The notes under the pieces: model-generated
Databases searched by the model: none
Told to the model about the DNA's origin: nothing
What the model saw: only the letters and a program-made list of their open reading frames with translations
Program-made: the position numbers and the translations under genes
Assembly (NCBI GenBank): GCA_052387905.1
Contig: JBQTIR010000021.1
Coordinates: forward strand, 24,915-88,914
Length of the DNA: 64,000 nucleotides
Direction: 5' to 3'
DNA from: JBQTII01 sp052387905
Lineage (GTDB): Bacteria; Actinomycetota; Actinomycetes; Sporichthyales; Sporichthyaceae
In this document: positions 45,424 through 53,968 of the stretch, piece by piece
Numbering within the stretch: position 1 is the first letter of the stretch
Layout: each line of letters starts with the position of its first letter

Positions 45424-47226
45424 ATGACCACCACCTCGACGAAGTACCTGTCCACGAAGGGCGCCGACGAGTCCCACCTGACCGAGATGGCCTGGGACCC
45501 GATCACTCGCATCGTCGGCAGCCTGGGGATCTACACGAAGATCGACTTCAAGCAGAAGGTCGTCGCGGAGTGCTACAGCACGTCCTCGATATTCCGCGGG
45601 TACAGCATCTTCATGAAGGGCAAGGACCCGCGCGACGCGCACTTCATTACCAGCCGGATCTGCGGGATCTGCGGGGACAACCACGCCACATGTTCGGTCT
45701 ACAACCAGAACATGGCATACGGCGTGCATCCGCCGGCGCTCGGTGAATGGCTGATCAACCTCGGTGAGGCCGCCGAGTACATGTTTGACCACAACATCTT
45801 CCAGGAGAACCTGGTCGGGGTCGACTACTGCGAAAAGATGGTCCGCGAGACCAACCCCGGCGTCCTGGAACTGGCCAACCGCACCGAGGCCCCGCACGCC
45901 GGCGAACACGGGTACAAGTTCATCGGCGACATCATGCGCGCGCTCAACCCGCTCGAGGGCGAGTTCTACCGCGAGGCGCTGGCCGTCTCCCGCTACACCC
46001 GGGAGATGTTCTGCCTGATGGAGGGTCGGCACGTCCACCCGTCCACGCTGTACCCGGGCGGCATCGGGACCACCCCGACCATCCAGCTGATGACGGACTA
46101 CATGACGCGGCTGATGCGTTACGTCGAGTTCATGAAGCGGGTCGTCCCGTTGCACGACGACCTCTTCGACTTCTTCTACGAAGCCCTGCCCGGGTACGAG
46201 AACGTTGGGCTGCGCCGCACCCAGCTGGTCTGCTGGGGTGCGCTGAACGACCCGCGTCACTGCGACTTCAGGTACGAGAACATGACCAACTGGGGCCGCA
46301 AGGCCTTCGTCAGCCCCGGGGTCGTCGTCGACGGCAAGCTGGTCACCAACGATCTCGTCGAGATCAACCTCGGCATCCGCATCCTGCTCGGCTCCTCTTT
46401 CTACAAGAGCTGGGAAGACCAGCCGATGTTCGTCACCAAGGACGCACTCGGCAACACCGTCGACCGCAATCACCCGTGGAACCAGACCACGCTGCCCGAC
46501 CCGCAGAAGCGCGACTTCGACGACAAGTACAGCTGGGTGATGTCCCCGCGCTGGTTCGACGGCAAGGACCACCTCGCCTGCGACACCGGCGGTGGGCCGC
46601 TCGCCCGGCTGTGGGCCACGGCGCTCGGCGGGCTGGTCGACTGCGGGTACGTCAAGGCGACCGGGACTTCCGTCGTGATCAACCTGCCCAAGACGATGCT
46701 CAAGCCCGGGGTGACCTTCGAGTGGAAGGTCCCGAAGTGGAGCAACACCCTCGAACGCAACCGTGCCCGCACCTACTTCCAGGCCTACGCCGCGGCCTGC
46801 GCGCTGTACTTCTGCGAGCAGGCACTCGAAGAGATCCGCGCCGGCAACACCAAGACGTGGAACTCCTTCGAGGTGCCGGACGAGGCGTTCAGCTGCGGGT
46901 TCACCGAGGCCGTGCGCGGGGTGCTCAGCCACCACATGGTCATCAAGGGCGGCAAGATCGCGAACTACCACCCCTACCCGCCGACGCCGTGGAACGCCAG
47001 CGTGCGTGATGTCTATGGCACGCCGGGACCTTACGAGGATGCCGTGCAGAACACCCCGATTTTCGAGGAGAACCCCCCCGACAACTTCAAGGGCATCGAC
47101 ATCATGCGAGCGGTGCGCAGCTTCGACCCGTGCCTGCCGTGTGGCGTGCACATGTACCTCGGCCCAGGTAAGACGATCCAGACCATCCACAACCCGGCGA
47201 TGATGCCCACGACGCTGGCGACCTGA
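45424..47226 (+). CDS. hhyL: [NiFe]-hydrogenase large subunit, group 1h type
   Basis: The catalytic subunit with the NiFe(CN)2CO centre. The 600-residue protein has the two ligand motifs: L1 RICGICGDNH (Cys 80, Cys 83) and L2 DPCLPCGVH (Cys 570, Cys 573, His 576). The 24 residues after His 576 form the C-terminal tail that the maturation protease should remove after nickel insertion; the protease is encoded further down the operon. Sequence blocks such as FRGYSIFMKGKDPRDAHF fit the group 1h branch. Start at ATG 45424 follows AAGGTGA. Together with the small subunit it should scavenge low H2 to feed the respiratory chain during starvation. Confidence 0.96.
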   Translation: MTTTSTKYLSTKGADESHLTEMAWDPITRIVGSLGIYTKIDFKQKVVAECYSTSSIFRGYSIFMKGKDPRDAHFITSRICGICGDNHATCSVYNQNMAYGVHPPALGEWLINLGEAAEYMFDHNIFQENLVGVDYCEKMVRETNPGVLELANRTEAPHAGEHGYKFIGDIMRALNPLEGEFYREALAVSRYTREMFCLMEGRHVHPSTLYPGGIGTTPTIQLMTDYMTRLMRYVEFMKRVVPLHDDLFDFFYEALPGYENVGLRRTQLVCWGALNDPRHCDFRYENMTNWGRKAFVSPGVVVDGKLVTNDLVEINLGIRILLGSSFYKSWEDQPMFVTKDALGNTVDRNHPWNQTTLPDPQKRDFDDKYSWVMSPRWFDGKDHLACDTGGGPLARLWATALGGLVDCGYVKATGTSVVINLPKTMLKPGVTFEWKVPKWSNTLERNRARTYFQAYAAACALYFCEQALEEIRAGNTKTWNSFEVPDEAFSCGFTEAVRGVLSHHMVIKGGKIANYHPYPPTPWNASVRDVYGTPGPYEDAVQNTPIFEENPPDNFKGIDIMRAVRSFDPCLPCGVHMYLGPGKTIQTIHNPAMMPTTLAT

Positions 47227-47228
47227 CG

Positions 47229-47744
47229 ATGGGCGCTCCCAAGCTCGACGTGGGCGAGCGGGTCGAGGCCCTGCTCGCGCAGCTGCGCCGCCAGGGTGGT
47301 GACCCGGCGGCCGACAGCGGCGAGGAACTCGTCCGGGAGCTGCTCGCCTACTACGGCGCCGGGTTGGAGCGCATCACCGAGATCGTCGCGGCCGGTGCCC
47401 CCGAACTGTTGGCGGCACTGGCCGCGGACCCCCTGGTGGAAAGCCAGCTGCTGCTGCACGGGGTGCACCCGCTGGGTGTGGAGGAGCGGATCACCGCCGC
47501 GCTCGACGCGCTCGTACCGCCGGCAGGTGACGCTGTCTATCTCGGCATCGACGTCGACGGCGTCGCACACCTACGCCTGCCCGGCACCGGCAAGGGCTGC
47601 TCGACCGGTGCCGCGAAGGCGGTCCTCGCCGAGACGCTGCTGGCCGCGGCTCCGGAACTCACCGACGTGGAGGTGGCGACCGAGGAAACGGCCAAACCGC
47701 TGATCCAGATCGGCAGGCGTCCCGGCCTGGTGGCAGTGAGATGA
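47229..47744 (+). CDS. NifU-like protein of the hydrogenase locus
   Basis: A 171-residue protein. The N-terminal 80 residues are helical (VRELLAYYGAGLERITEIVAAG). The C-terminal half resembles the NifU C-terminal iron-sulfur scaffold domain (HGVHPLGVEERITAALDAL, then AHLRLPGTGKGCSTGAAKAVLAETLLAAAPELTDVEV). The usual CxxC of NifU is here CSTG, so only one cluster Cys remains. It could still bind a cluster as a dimer, or it has lost that role. It starts two bases after the hhyL stop. NifU-like genes of this kind are a known companion of group 1h hydrogenases; function is not shown. Confidence 0.8.
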   Translation: MGAPKLDVGERVEALLAQLRRQGGDPAADSGEELVRELLAYYGAGLERITEIVAAGAPELLAALAADPLVESQLLLHGVHPLGVEERITAALDALVPPAGDAVYLGIDVDGVAHLRLPGTGKGCSTGAAKAVLAETLLAAAPELTDVEVATEETAKPLIQIGRRPGLVAVR

Positions 47745-48418
47745 GTGGCGCCGGCGGTCTGCGCCGGTTCGTGGCTCGGCCCGAACCGGCGCTGCCGTTC
47801 GCCACGAATGGGCGGCCCCGCCCGCGCGGCGAGGGCTGCGAGATGTGCAACGAGATCATCGGTGCCGAGCATCCGCACGTCGTCAACGTCATCACGCGCT
47901 CCCTGTTGTGCACCTGTCGGCCGTGCTACCTGCTCTTCACCCAGGCCGGTGCGGGACGAGGGACCTACCGCTCGGTCCCGGACCGTTACCTGGCCGATGA
48001 CGGCGTCGCGCTGACCGAATCGCAGTGGGACGACCTGCAGGTCCCGGTGGCGATGGCATTCTTCTTCCACAACTGCGCGCAGGACCGGGTCGTGGCGCAG
48101 TACCCCAGCCCGGCCGGCGCCACCGAGTCCTTGCTGGACCTGGCCGCCTGGGACCGGATCGTCGCCGAGAACTCGCTGGCCGCAGCGTTGGAGTCCGACG
48201 TCGAGGCCCTGATCGTGCACCGCACGCGGGAGGGCGATCGGGACGTCATGCACAGCTACCTGGTGCCGATCGACGCCTGCTACGAACTCGTCGGGCGGGT
48301 GCGCCTGCACTGGACCGGGTTCGACGGCGGAGCCGAGGCGCGTGCCGACATCGGTGAGTTCTTTGCCCGGGTGCGTGCGCGCAGCCGCGTGCTGGTCCAC
48401 GAGGCATCCCGTGGCTGA
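47741..48418 (+). CDS. DUF5947 hydrogenase-associated protein
   Basis: A 225-residue protein that I place in DUF5947, found with group 1h hydrogenases. It has four cysteines in two pairs, CEMC (about residues 33-36) and CTCRPC (about 58-63), with the pattern SLLCTCRPCYLLFT; this fits a zinc or iron-sulfur site. The rest is a mixed alpha/beta region with AFFFHNCAQDRVVAQYPSPAGATES. It overlaps the NifU-like stop by four bases. An electron carrier or assembly factor role is possible; nothing in the sequence decides between them. Confidence 0.75.
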   Translation: MSGAGGLRRFVARPEPALPFATNGRPRPRGEGCEMCNEIIGAEHPHVVNVITRSLLCTCRPCYLLFTQAGAGRGTYRSVPDRYLADDGVALTESQWDDLQVPVAMAFFFHNCAQDRVVAQYPSPAGATESLLDLAAWDRIVAENSLAAALESDVEALIVHRTREGDRDVMHSYLVPIDACYELVGRVRLHWTGFDGGAEARADIGEFFARVRARSRVLVHEASRG

Positions 48419-49061
48419 CGTGGTCTTCGACTGTGTTGATGTGCGTTCGGACCGATACGCAGCGGGACCCACGCTGAACTTCCGGCTGCGGATCGCTGAG
48501 CTCACCGGCGAGCGGGTGCATGCCCTAGCGCTGCGGGTGCAGCTGCGCATCGAGCCAGCCAAGCGGCGGTACCTGCCGGGTGAGGTCGCCCGGCTCAATG
48601 ACCTGTTCGGTGACCAGACGCGCTGGGCCGACACCCTCAAACCGTTGCAGCTGGCGAACGCCTCGGTCATGGTGCCGAGCTTCACCAACAACGTCGATAT
48701 CGAGATGCCGATCGCGTTCACCTACGACCTCGATGTCGCCTCCACGAGCTACTTTCGCGCACTGGAGTCCGGTGACATCCCGTTGCTGTTGCTGTTCAGC
48801 GGGACCTTGATCACCAAGGGGACCACCGGCTTCAGCGTCACCCAGGTCCCCTGGAGCTGCGAGGCCACCTACGCGCTGCCGGTCACCGAGTGGCGCCTGA
48901 TGATGGATCAGTTCTTCCCGAACAGCGGATGGGTCCGCCTGAGCCGGCAGACCCTGGACGCCCTGGGGGCGTTCAAGAACTCGCGTGCGCTGCCGAGCTG
49001 GGAACACGCTATCGATGCCTTGCTCGCGGAGGCCGCCCGGCCGGTGGAGCTCGGCACATGA
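48411..49061 (+). CDS. DUF6084 hydrogenase-associated protein
   Basis: A 216-residue soluble protein, probably DUF6084, a family confined to group 1h hydrogenase loci as far as I recall. It is rich in beta-strand patterns (LNFRLRIAEL, LALRVQLRIEP) with a conserved-looking LFGDQTRWADTLKPLQLANASVMVPSF region in the middle and WRLMMDQFFPNSGWVRL near the end. The GTG at 48411 overlaps the preceding gene by eight bases and is preferred over longer in-frame starts because family-like sequence begins with ADVVFDC. Function is unknown. Confidence 0.72.
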   Translation: MADVVFDCVDVRSDRYAAGPTLNFRLRIAELTGERVHALALRVQLRIEPAKRRYLPGEVARLNDLFGDQTRWADTLKPLQLANASVMVPSFTNNVDIEMPIAFTYDLDVASTSYFRALESGDIPLLLLFSGTLITKGTTGFSVTQVPWSCEATYALPVTEWRLMMDQFFPNSGWVRLSRQTLDALGAFKNSRALPSWEHAIDALLAEAARPVELGT

Positions 49062-50374
49062 ACGGCCCCTTCGCGATGGCACGCCAGGTCGCCGACACTG
49101 TGCTGTACGAGGGCTACGTGCTCTACCCGTACCGGGCCTCCTCGGCGAAGAACCAGACGCGCTGGCAGTTCGGGGTACTCATGCCACCGGCCTACGTGGC
49201 GATCAATGACTCCGAGCGTTCGGCCTGTCAGAGCGAGCTGGTGTGCGAACCGAAGCCCGATGCCGTGCTGAGCGTGCAGGTGCGCTTCCTGCACGTCGCC
49301 CATCGCACCGGCGGTGAGCTGCCCGAGTGGGACGAGACCGTCGAGCGGGAACTGGAGTTCGACGTCCACGTCAGCGAGGTGCTGGGGGCACCGCATGAAC
49401 ACCACTTCGCCTATGCCGGCGGCGTCACCCTCGCCGACGGGGTGCGGCGGGTGACCGAGCCGGTCAGTGGTGCCGTCGTCGTGGAACTGACGCCGTTGCC
49501 CGGTCCGATCGGGGCGAAACGTCTGCGGGTCCGGGTGGAGAACCGGACCCCGGACCTGGGCAGGACGCCGCCAGGTTCGCGGGACGGCGCCATGGCCTCG
49601 GCGCTGGTGGCCGCCCACACCATGTTCGCTCTCGACCGCGGTTGCTTCGTGTCGATGACTGACCCGCCGGAATGGGCACGGCCCGAGGTGAGCGCCTGCG
49701 AGAACATCGGGACCTGGCCCGTGCTGGTGGACGCCGCGGACGATGCCGTCGTGCTCTCGTCCCCGATCATTCTCGGGGACCACCCCGAGATCGCCCCGGA
49801 GAGCCCCGGTGACCTCTATGACGCCACCGAGATCGACGAGATCCTCACGCTGCGCACGATGGTGCTCACTGATGAGGAGAAGGCCGAGGCCCGGGCGACC
49901 GACCCGCGGGCCGCGGCCCTGATCGACCGCGTGGACGAGCTGCCACCCGAGCACCTGGACCGCCTGCATGGCGCCCTGCGCTACCTGCGTCAGGTCACCG
50001 GGGCACCGGTTGAACCTGCTGAACCGCAGACGTTCATGACGCCACTGACACCCTGGTGGGACCCGGGCGCGGACTCCTCGGTATCGCCGGAGACCGACGC
50101 GATCGTCATCGACGGTGTGCGGGTGGCGCGCGGCAGCCGGGTCCGATTGCGTCCCGGGTTGCGTCGCACCGACGCGCAGGATGTGTTTCTGCGTGGCCGC
50201 ACCGCCACAGTGGAGGCGGTGCTCTTCGACGTCGACGGCGCCCAGCATCTGGGGGTCACCCCCGACGACGACCCGGAACTGGCCGAGGTGACGCGCTGGC
50301 ACGGGCGCTATCTGTACTTCGCCCCTGACGAGGTCGAACCGGTGGCCACCACCACCAAGCAGGTGTCGTCATGA
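49058..50374 (+). CDS. 438-aa hydrogenase-locus protein of unknown function
   Basis: A 438-residue soluble protein. The N-terminus (VLYEGYVLYPYRASSAKNQTRWQFGVLMPP) and a C-terminal SH3-like block of about 90 residues (VARGSRVRLRPGLRRTDAQDVFLRGRTATVEAV...HGRYLYFAPDEVEPV) are the clearest parts; a Glu/Asp-rich helix section (TDEEKAEARATDPRAAALIDRVDEL) lies between. It is the largest accessory protein of the operon. It starts by ATGA overlap with the DUF6084 gene and ends in another ATGA overlap with the protease gene. The strict coupling implies a matched dose with hydrogenase assembly. I do not recognise an enzyme motif. Confidence 0.78.
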   Translation: MNGPFAMARQVADTVLYEGYVLYPYRASSAKNQTRWQFGVLMPPAYVAINDSERSACQSELVCEPKPDAVLSVQVRFLHVAHRTGGELPEWDETVERELEFDVHVSEVLGAPHEHHFAYAGGVTLADGVRRVTEPVSGAVVVELTPLPGPIGAKRLRVRVENRTPDLGRTPPGSRDGAMASALVAAHTMFALDRGCFVSMTDPPEWARPEVSACENIGTWPVLVDAADDAVVLSSPIILGDHPEIAPESPGDLYDATEIDEILTLRTMVLTDEEKAEARATDPRAAALIDRVDELPPEHLDRLHGALRYLRQVTGAPVEPAEPQTFMTPLTPWWDPGADSSVSPETDAIVIDGVRVARGSRVRLRPGLRRTDAQDVFLRGRTATVEAVLFDVDGAQHLGVTPDDDPELAEVTRWHGRYLYFAPDEVEPVATTTKQVSS

Positions 50375-50907
50375 CCGCAAGGATGCTGGTCGCCGGGGTC
50401 GGCAACATTTTCCTGAGCGACGACGCCTTTGGGGTTGAGGTCGTGAGCCGGCTCGCCCCCGCGCCGCGCCCGCCGGGTGTCGACCTGCTCGATGTCGGTA
50501 TCCGCGGCATCCACCTCGCCTACCAACTGCTCGACGGCTACGACACCCTCGTCCTCGTCGACACCGCGGCACGCGGGCAGCGGCCCGGCACGCTCACCCT
50601 GCTCGAGGTCGATCAGGGGCAGATCGAGGCCGAGTTCCAGGAGGTCGGTAGGGCCGAGATCGCTACTGGGCAGGCGCCGATGTTGGACGCCCATGGCCTC
50701 GAGCCCGGCGCCCTGCTGCGCATGCTCGGGTCCCTCGGGGGAGCGGTGGGCAAGGTGCTCGTGGTCGCCTGTGAGCCCGAAAGTCTGGCCGAAGGCATCG
50801 GACTGAGCCCGGTGGTAGCTGCAGCGGTCGAGCCCGCGGTGGCGCTGGTCGGCGAGGTCATGAACTCATTCGCTTCGACACTCATCGCAGAGGAGGTGTC
50901 CCGATGA
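50371..50907 (+). CDS. Hydrogenase maturation endopeptidase
   Basis: A 178-residue protease of the HyaD/HybD/HoxW family that cuts the C-terminal tail of the hydrogenase large subunit after nickel is in place. The nickel-sensing acidic residues are in GVGNIFLSDDAFGVEVV (family GxGNxxxxDDGxG with Glu or Asp ligand at the second position after) and LVLVDTA (second Asp), and the His ligand is in LDAHGLEPG. Its likely target is the 24-residue tail of the large subunit in this operon. It overlaps the 438-aa gene by four bases and a 34-aa gene starts with ATGATCG overlap at its end. Confidence 0.93.
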   Translation: MTARMLVAGVGNIFLSDDAFGVEVVSRLAPAPRPPGVDLLDVGIRGIHLAYQLLDGYDTLVLVDTAARGQRPGTLTLLEVDQGQIEAEFQEVGRAEIATGQAPMLDAHGLEPGALLRMLGSLGGAVGKVLVVACEPESLAEGIGLSPVVAAAVEPAVALVGEVMNSFASTLIAEEVSR

Positions 50908-51008
50908 TCGTGAGGTTCGTCAAGGCGGCAATGCTCGCGGCAACCGTCGCCGCGGTCCTGCAATCGCTGCCCGACATCAAGCGCTACCTGGACATGCGAG
51001 CAATGTGA
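50904..51008 (+). CDS. 34-aa small protein (DUF6893-like)
   Basis: A short gene: ATG at 50904 to TGA at 51006-51008, overlapping the protease stop by four bases. A GGAGG at 50892-50896 precedes it. The product is 34 residues: a basic start (MIVRFVKAA), a hydrophobic stretch (AAMLAATVAAVLQSL) and the end PDIKRYLDMRAM. Small proteins with this pattern, a membrane helix then LPDxxRYxxMR, are known as DUF6893 in actinobacteria. It may attach the hydrogenase or its partners to the membrane; this is inference. Confidence 0.75.
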   Translation: MIVRFVKAAMLAATVAAVLQSLPDIKRYLDMRAM

Positions 51009-51082
51009 CCGAGCATTATGACTTCGTGTCAGATCAATTCCGCACGGCTCACCGTGGACGAGTTTCGAGCGAGGAGAGGTCA

Positions 51083-51277
51083 ATGGAGACCCTGGTCGGC
51101 TTCGGCGTCGGGTTCCTGGTCGGCACCAAGGAGGGCAAGGAGGGGTTAGCCAAGATCCGCGAATCGTTGGCGGCGATCCGCTCCTCCGCCGAGGTTCAGA
51201 GGCTCGTCGGGGAGGCGTTGGCCGTTCTCGTGCCGATCATGAAGGAGGTCGCCCGAGCGTCGGGCGGCCGCGCCTAG
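51083..51277 (+). CDS. 64-aa small protein with YtxH-like start
   Basis: A 64-residue protein starting at ATG 51083 with GAGGAGAGG seven bases upstream. The N-terminal METLVGFGVGFLVGTKEGKEGL contains a short Gly-rich hydrophobic hairpin, followed by amphipathic helices (LAKIRESLAAIRSSAEVQRLVGEAL). The Gly-rich start recalls YtxH-type small membrane proteins. It lies between the 34-aa gene and hypF in the same operon. Function unknown. Confidence 0.7.
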   Translation: METLVGFGVGFLVGTKEGKEGLAKIRESLAAIRSSAEVQRLVGEALAVLVPIMKEVARASGGRA

Positions 51278-51286
51278 GTCGTCCCC

Positions 51287-53638
51287 GTGACGGATCGCCC
51301 GGCATCGTGTTCAACCCGTCGACGAGATCGAATCGTGGTCGCGGGCGTCGTGCAGGGCGTCGGCTTTCGGCCGTTCGTCTACGCACTCGCACGTGAACTC
51401 GCCTTGGCCGGCACCGTGGGAAACACCGGCTCCGGCGTGGTGATCGAGGTTGAGGGTGCGCCGAACGATCTCGCCGCCTTCGCGGCGCGGGTACGCCGCG
51501 ACGCGCCACCACTGGCGAGGGTGGAGAGCGTCGACGCCGAGCCGATACCGACCCTGGGCGGCACCGAGTTCACGATCGTGGACTCGTGCGGCGGCACCGG
51601 CCGCACGCTGATCTCCCCGGACGTGGCTACCTGTGATGCCTGTCTGGCAGAGCTGGCCGATCCGCACGACCGGCGTTTCCGGCACCCGTTCATCAGCTGT
51701 ACGAACTGCGGTCCACGCTTCACCGTGATCGTGGATCTGCCCTATGACCGTCCGGCGACGACGATGGCCGATCTGCCGCTGTGCGGTCGGTGTGCGGCCG
51801 AGTACGCCGACCCGTCAGATCGGCGCTTCCACGCCCAGACCGTGGCCTGCCCGCAATGCGGACCGACGCTGACGCTGTCCCGCTCGGCCGAACCGGACCG
51901 CCGTGGGAACCAGGCCCTGGCCGAGGCCCGCCGGATGCTGGCGGATGGCGCGGTCGTCGCGGTCAAGGGCCTGGGCGGCTACCACCTAGCCTGCGACGCC
52001 ACCAACCCCGAAGCCGTCGCCACACTGCGCAAGCGCAAGGATCGCGGCGACAAGCCGTTCGCCGTCGTGGTGACAGACCTTGCCGGCGCCGGCGCCCTGG
52101 CCGAGGTATCACCTGCCGAGGGTGACCTGCTCAGCGACCACCGTCGCCCGGTCGTGCTGCTGCAACGGCGCGCTGAGCCCGACCTGGTGCTGGCGTCGTC
52201 GGTGGCGCCCGGGTGTCCTGACGTCGGGGTCATGCTGGCCTACACCCCCGTGCATCACCTGCTCCTGGGTCTGCCGGGTGACCCGGCCGGGCCGGGCGTC
52301 CTCGTGCTGACGAGCGGAAACGTGGCCGGAGAACCAATCGTCACCGATGACGGCGTGGCCCGCGAGCGCCTGGCCCCTCTCGCTGACGCGTGGCTCTGGC
52401 ACGACCGGCCCATCCATGTTCCGTGCGATGACTCTGTGGTCCGGATCGCCGGCGGCGCGCAACTCCCGGTGCGGCGATCGCGGGGGTATGCACCGCTGCC
52501 GATCGCGCTGCCGGTCCCGGTCCGCCCGGCGCTCGCCGTGGGCGGCGACCTGAAGAACACCTTCTGCCTCGCCGAGGGCCGCTACGCCTGGCTGTCCGCG
52601 CATGTCGGAGACATGGACGATCTGGCCACCCTGACCGCTTTCGAGGCAGCCACCGCGCAGCTGCGCTCGGTCACCCGGGTCAACCCCGAGGTGGTCGTCG
52701 CCGACCGGCATCCCGGTTACCGCAGCGCCGCGTGGGCGCGCCGCAATCGCGATCACCTGCCGGTGCATGCGGTGCAGCATCACCACGCGCACATCGCCTC
52801 GGCAATGGCGGAGAACGGACACTCCGGCGTGCGCCGGGTGATCGGATTCGCCTTCGACGGCACCGGCTACGGCGATGACGGCGCGTCCTGGGGAGGTGAG
52901 GTTCTGCTCGCCGACTACGCCGGATACGACCGGGCCGCACACCTCCGTTACGTCGCACTGCCCGGTGGCGACGCCGGGGTGCGCAACCCCTGCCGGATGG
53001 CACTCTCACACCTGCATTCCGCCGGCATCGGATGGGACCCCCGGTTGCCGTGCGTGGCCGCCTGTACGGAGGCCGAGCGCCGGATCCTGGCCCGTCAGCT
53101 CGAGACCGCCCTGGCCTGCACTCCGACCTCCAGCATGGGCAGGCTCTTTGACGCGGTGTCCTCCCTGGCCGGGGTGTGTCACCGGGCGGCGTATGAGGCC
53201 GAAGCAGCGATGCGGTTCGAGGGGCTCGCCCGCCACGCGATCGCCCAACCCGGCCCGTGCTACGCCTTCGGACCTGGGCTCGATCCCGGTCCGGTGATTT
53301 CCGCCGCGGCTGCGGACGTGCTGGCCGGGATCCCGGCGTCGGTGATCGCCGCGCGGTTCCACCGCGCCGTCGCGGACCTGGTCATCGAGACGGCGCGGGG
53401 GCTGCGCGAACGCACGGGGCTGGATGAGGTCGCGCTCTCCGGTGGGGTCTTCCTCAACGCCCTGCTCACCGTGCTGTGTGTCGACGGCCTCACCCGCGCC
53501 GGCTTCCGCGTCCTGCGCCACCGCTTGGTCCCACCCAGCGACGCCGGGCTCGCGCTGGGCCAGCTGATGATCGCCGCCCGAATCAGCACGATCCCTGCAA
53601 GTGCCGACCCCGTGAGGGAGACCTCGTCATGTGCCTAG
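51287..53638 (+). CDS. hypF: Carbamoyltransferase HypF
   Basis: HypF uses carbamoyl phosphate and ATP to load a carbamoyl group on the C-terminal Cys of HypE, the source of the cyanide ligands of the active site. The 783-residue protein has all domains in order: acylphosphatase (VVQGVGFRPFVYALA, residues about 15-100), two zinc fingers (CDACLAELADP...CTNCGPRFT and CGRCAAEYADP...CPQCGPTLT), YrdC/Sua5-like nucleotide domain and the Kae1-like carbamoyl transferase domain (VQHHHAHIASAMAENG). It starts with GTG at 51287 without a clear ribosome binding site. It overlaps hypC by ten bases. Confidence 0.97.
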   Translation: MTDRPASCSTRRRDRIVVAGVVQGVGFRPFVYALARELALAGTVGNTGSGVVIEVEGAPNDLAAFAARVRRDAPPLARVESVDAEPIPTLGGTEFTIVDSCGGTGRTLISPDVATCDACLAELADPHDRRFRHPFISCTNCGPRFTVIVDLPYDRPATTMADLPLCGRCAAEYADPSDRRFHAQTVACPQCGPTLTLSRSAEPDRRGNQALAEARRMLADGAVVAVKGLGGYHLACDATNPEAVATLRKRKDRGDKPFAVVVTDLAGAGALAEVSPAEGDLLSDHRRPVVLLQRRAEPDLVLASSVAPGCPDVGVMLAYTPVHHLLLGLPGDPAGPGVLVLTSGNVAGEPIVTDDGVARERLAPLADAWLWHDRPIHVPCDDSVVRIAGGAQLPVRRSRGYAPLPIALPVPVRPALAVGGDLKNTFCLAEGRYAWLSAHVGDMDDLATLTAFEAATAQLRSVTRVNPEVVVADRHPGYRSAAWARRNRDHLPVHAVQHHHAHIASAMAENGHSGVRRVIGFAFDGTGYGDDGASWGGEVLLADYAGYDRAAHLRYVALPGGDAGVRNPCRMALSHLHSAGIGWDPRLPCVAACTEAERRILARQLETALACTPTSSMGRLFDAVSSLAGVCHRAAYEAEAAMRFEGLARHAIAQPGPCYAFGPGLDPGPVISAAAADVLAGIPASVIAARFHRAVADLVIETARGLRERTGLDEVALSGGVFLNALLTVLCVDGLTRAGFRVLRHRLVPPSDAGLALGQLMIAARISTIPASADPVRETSSCA

Positions 53639-53958
53639 CCGTGCCCGGCAAGTTGGAAGAGATCTGGGAGAAGGACGGGACCCGGATGGCCACCGTGAAC
53701 TTCGGCGGGGTCCGCAAGGAGATCTGCCTGGAGTTCGTTCCCGAGATCCAGGTCGGGGACTACACGATCGTGCACGTCGGCTTCGCCCTGCAGCGCCTGG
53801 ACGAGGCCTCCGCGCTGGAGACGCTCGCGCTGTTCAAGCGGATGGGCGAGATCGAGATGGAGTTCGGCGATCCGTGGGCCCGTGCGGCAGCTGAGTCGGG
53901 CGCGCCCGTGCCGGAGACGAACTGGGCGCAGGACGCGGGCTGGGAAACCAAGTCATGA
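53629..53958 (+). CDS. hypC: Hydrogenase maturation chaperone HypC
   Basis: HypC carries the Fe(CN)2CO unit with HypD and delivers it to the large subunit. The essential N-terminal Met-Cys is present (MCLAVPGKLEEI), which fixes the start at ATG 53629, ten bases inside the end of hypF. The protein is 109 residues, longer than most HypC (about 80-95), with an extra C-terminal segment from about residue 85 (FGDPWARAAAESGAPVPETNW). The core motif ATVNFGGVRKEICLEFVPEIQVGDYTIVHVGFALQ is standard. Confidence 0.96.
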   Translation: MCLAVPGKLEEIWEKDGTRMATVNFGGVRKEICLEFVPEIQVGDYTIVHVGFALQRLDEASALETLALFKRMGEIEMEFGDPWARAAAESGAPVPETNWAQDAGWETKS

Positions 53959-53968
53959 GGAGCAGGCC

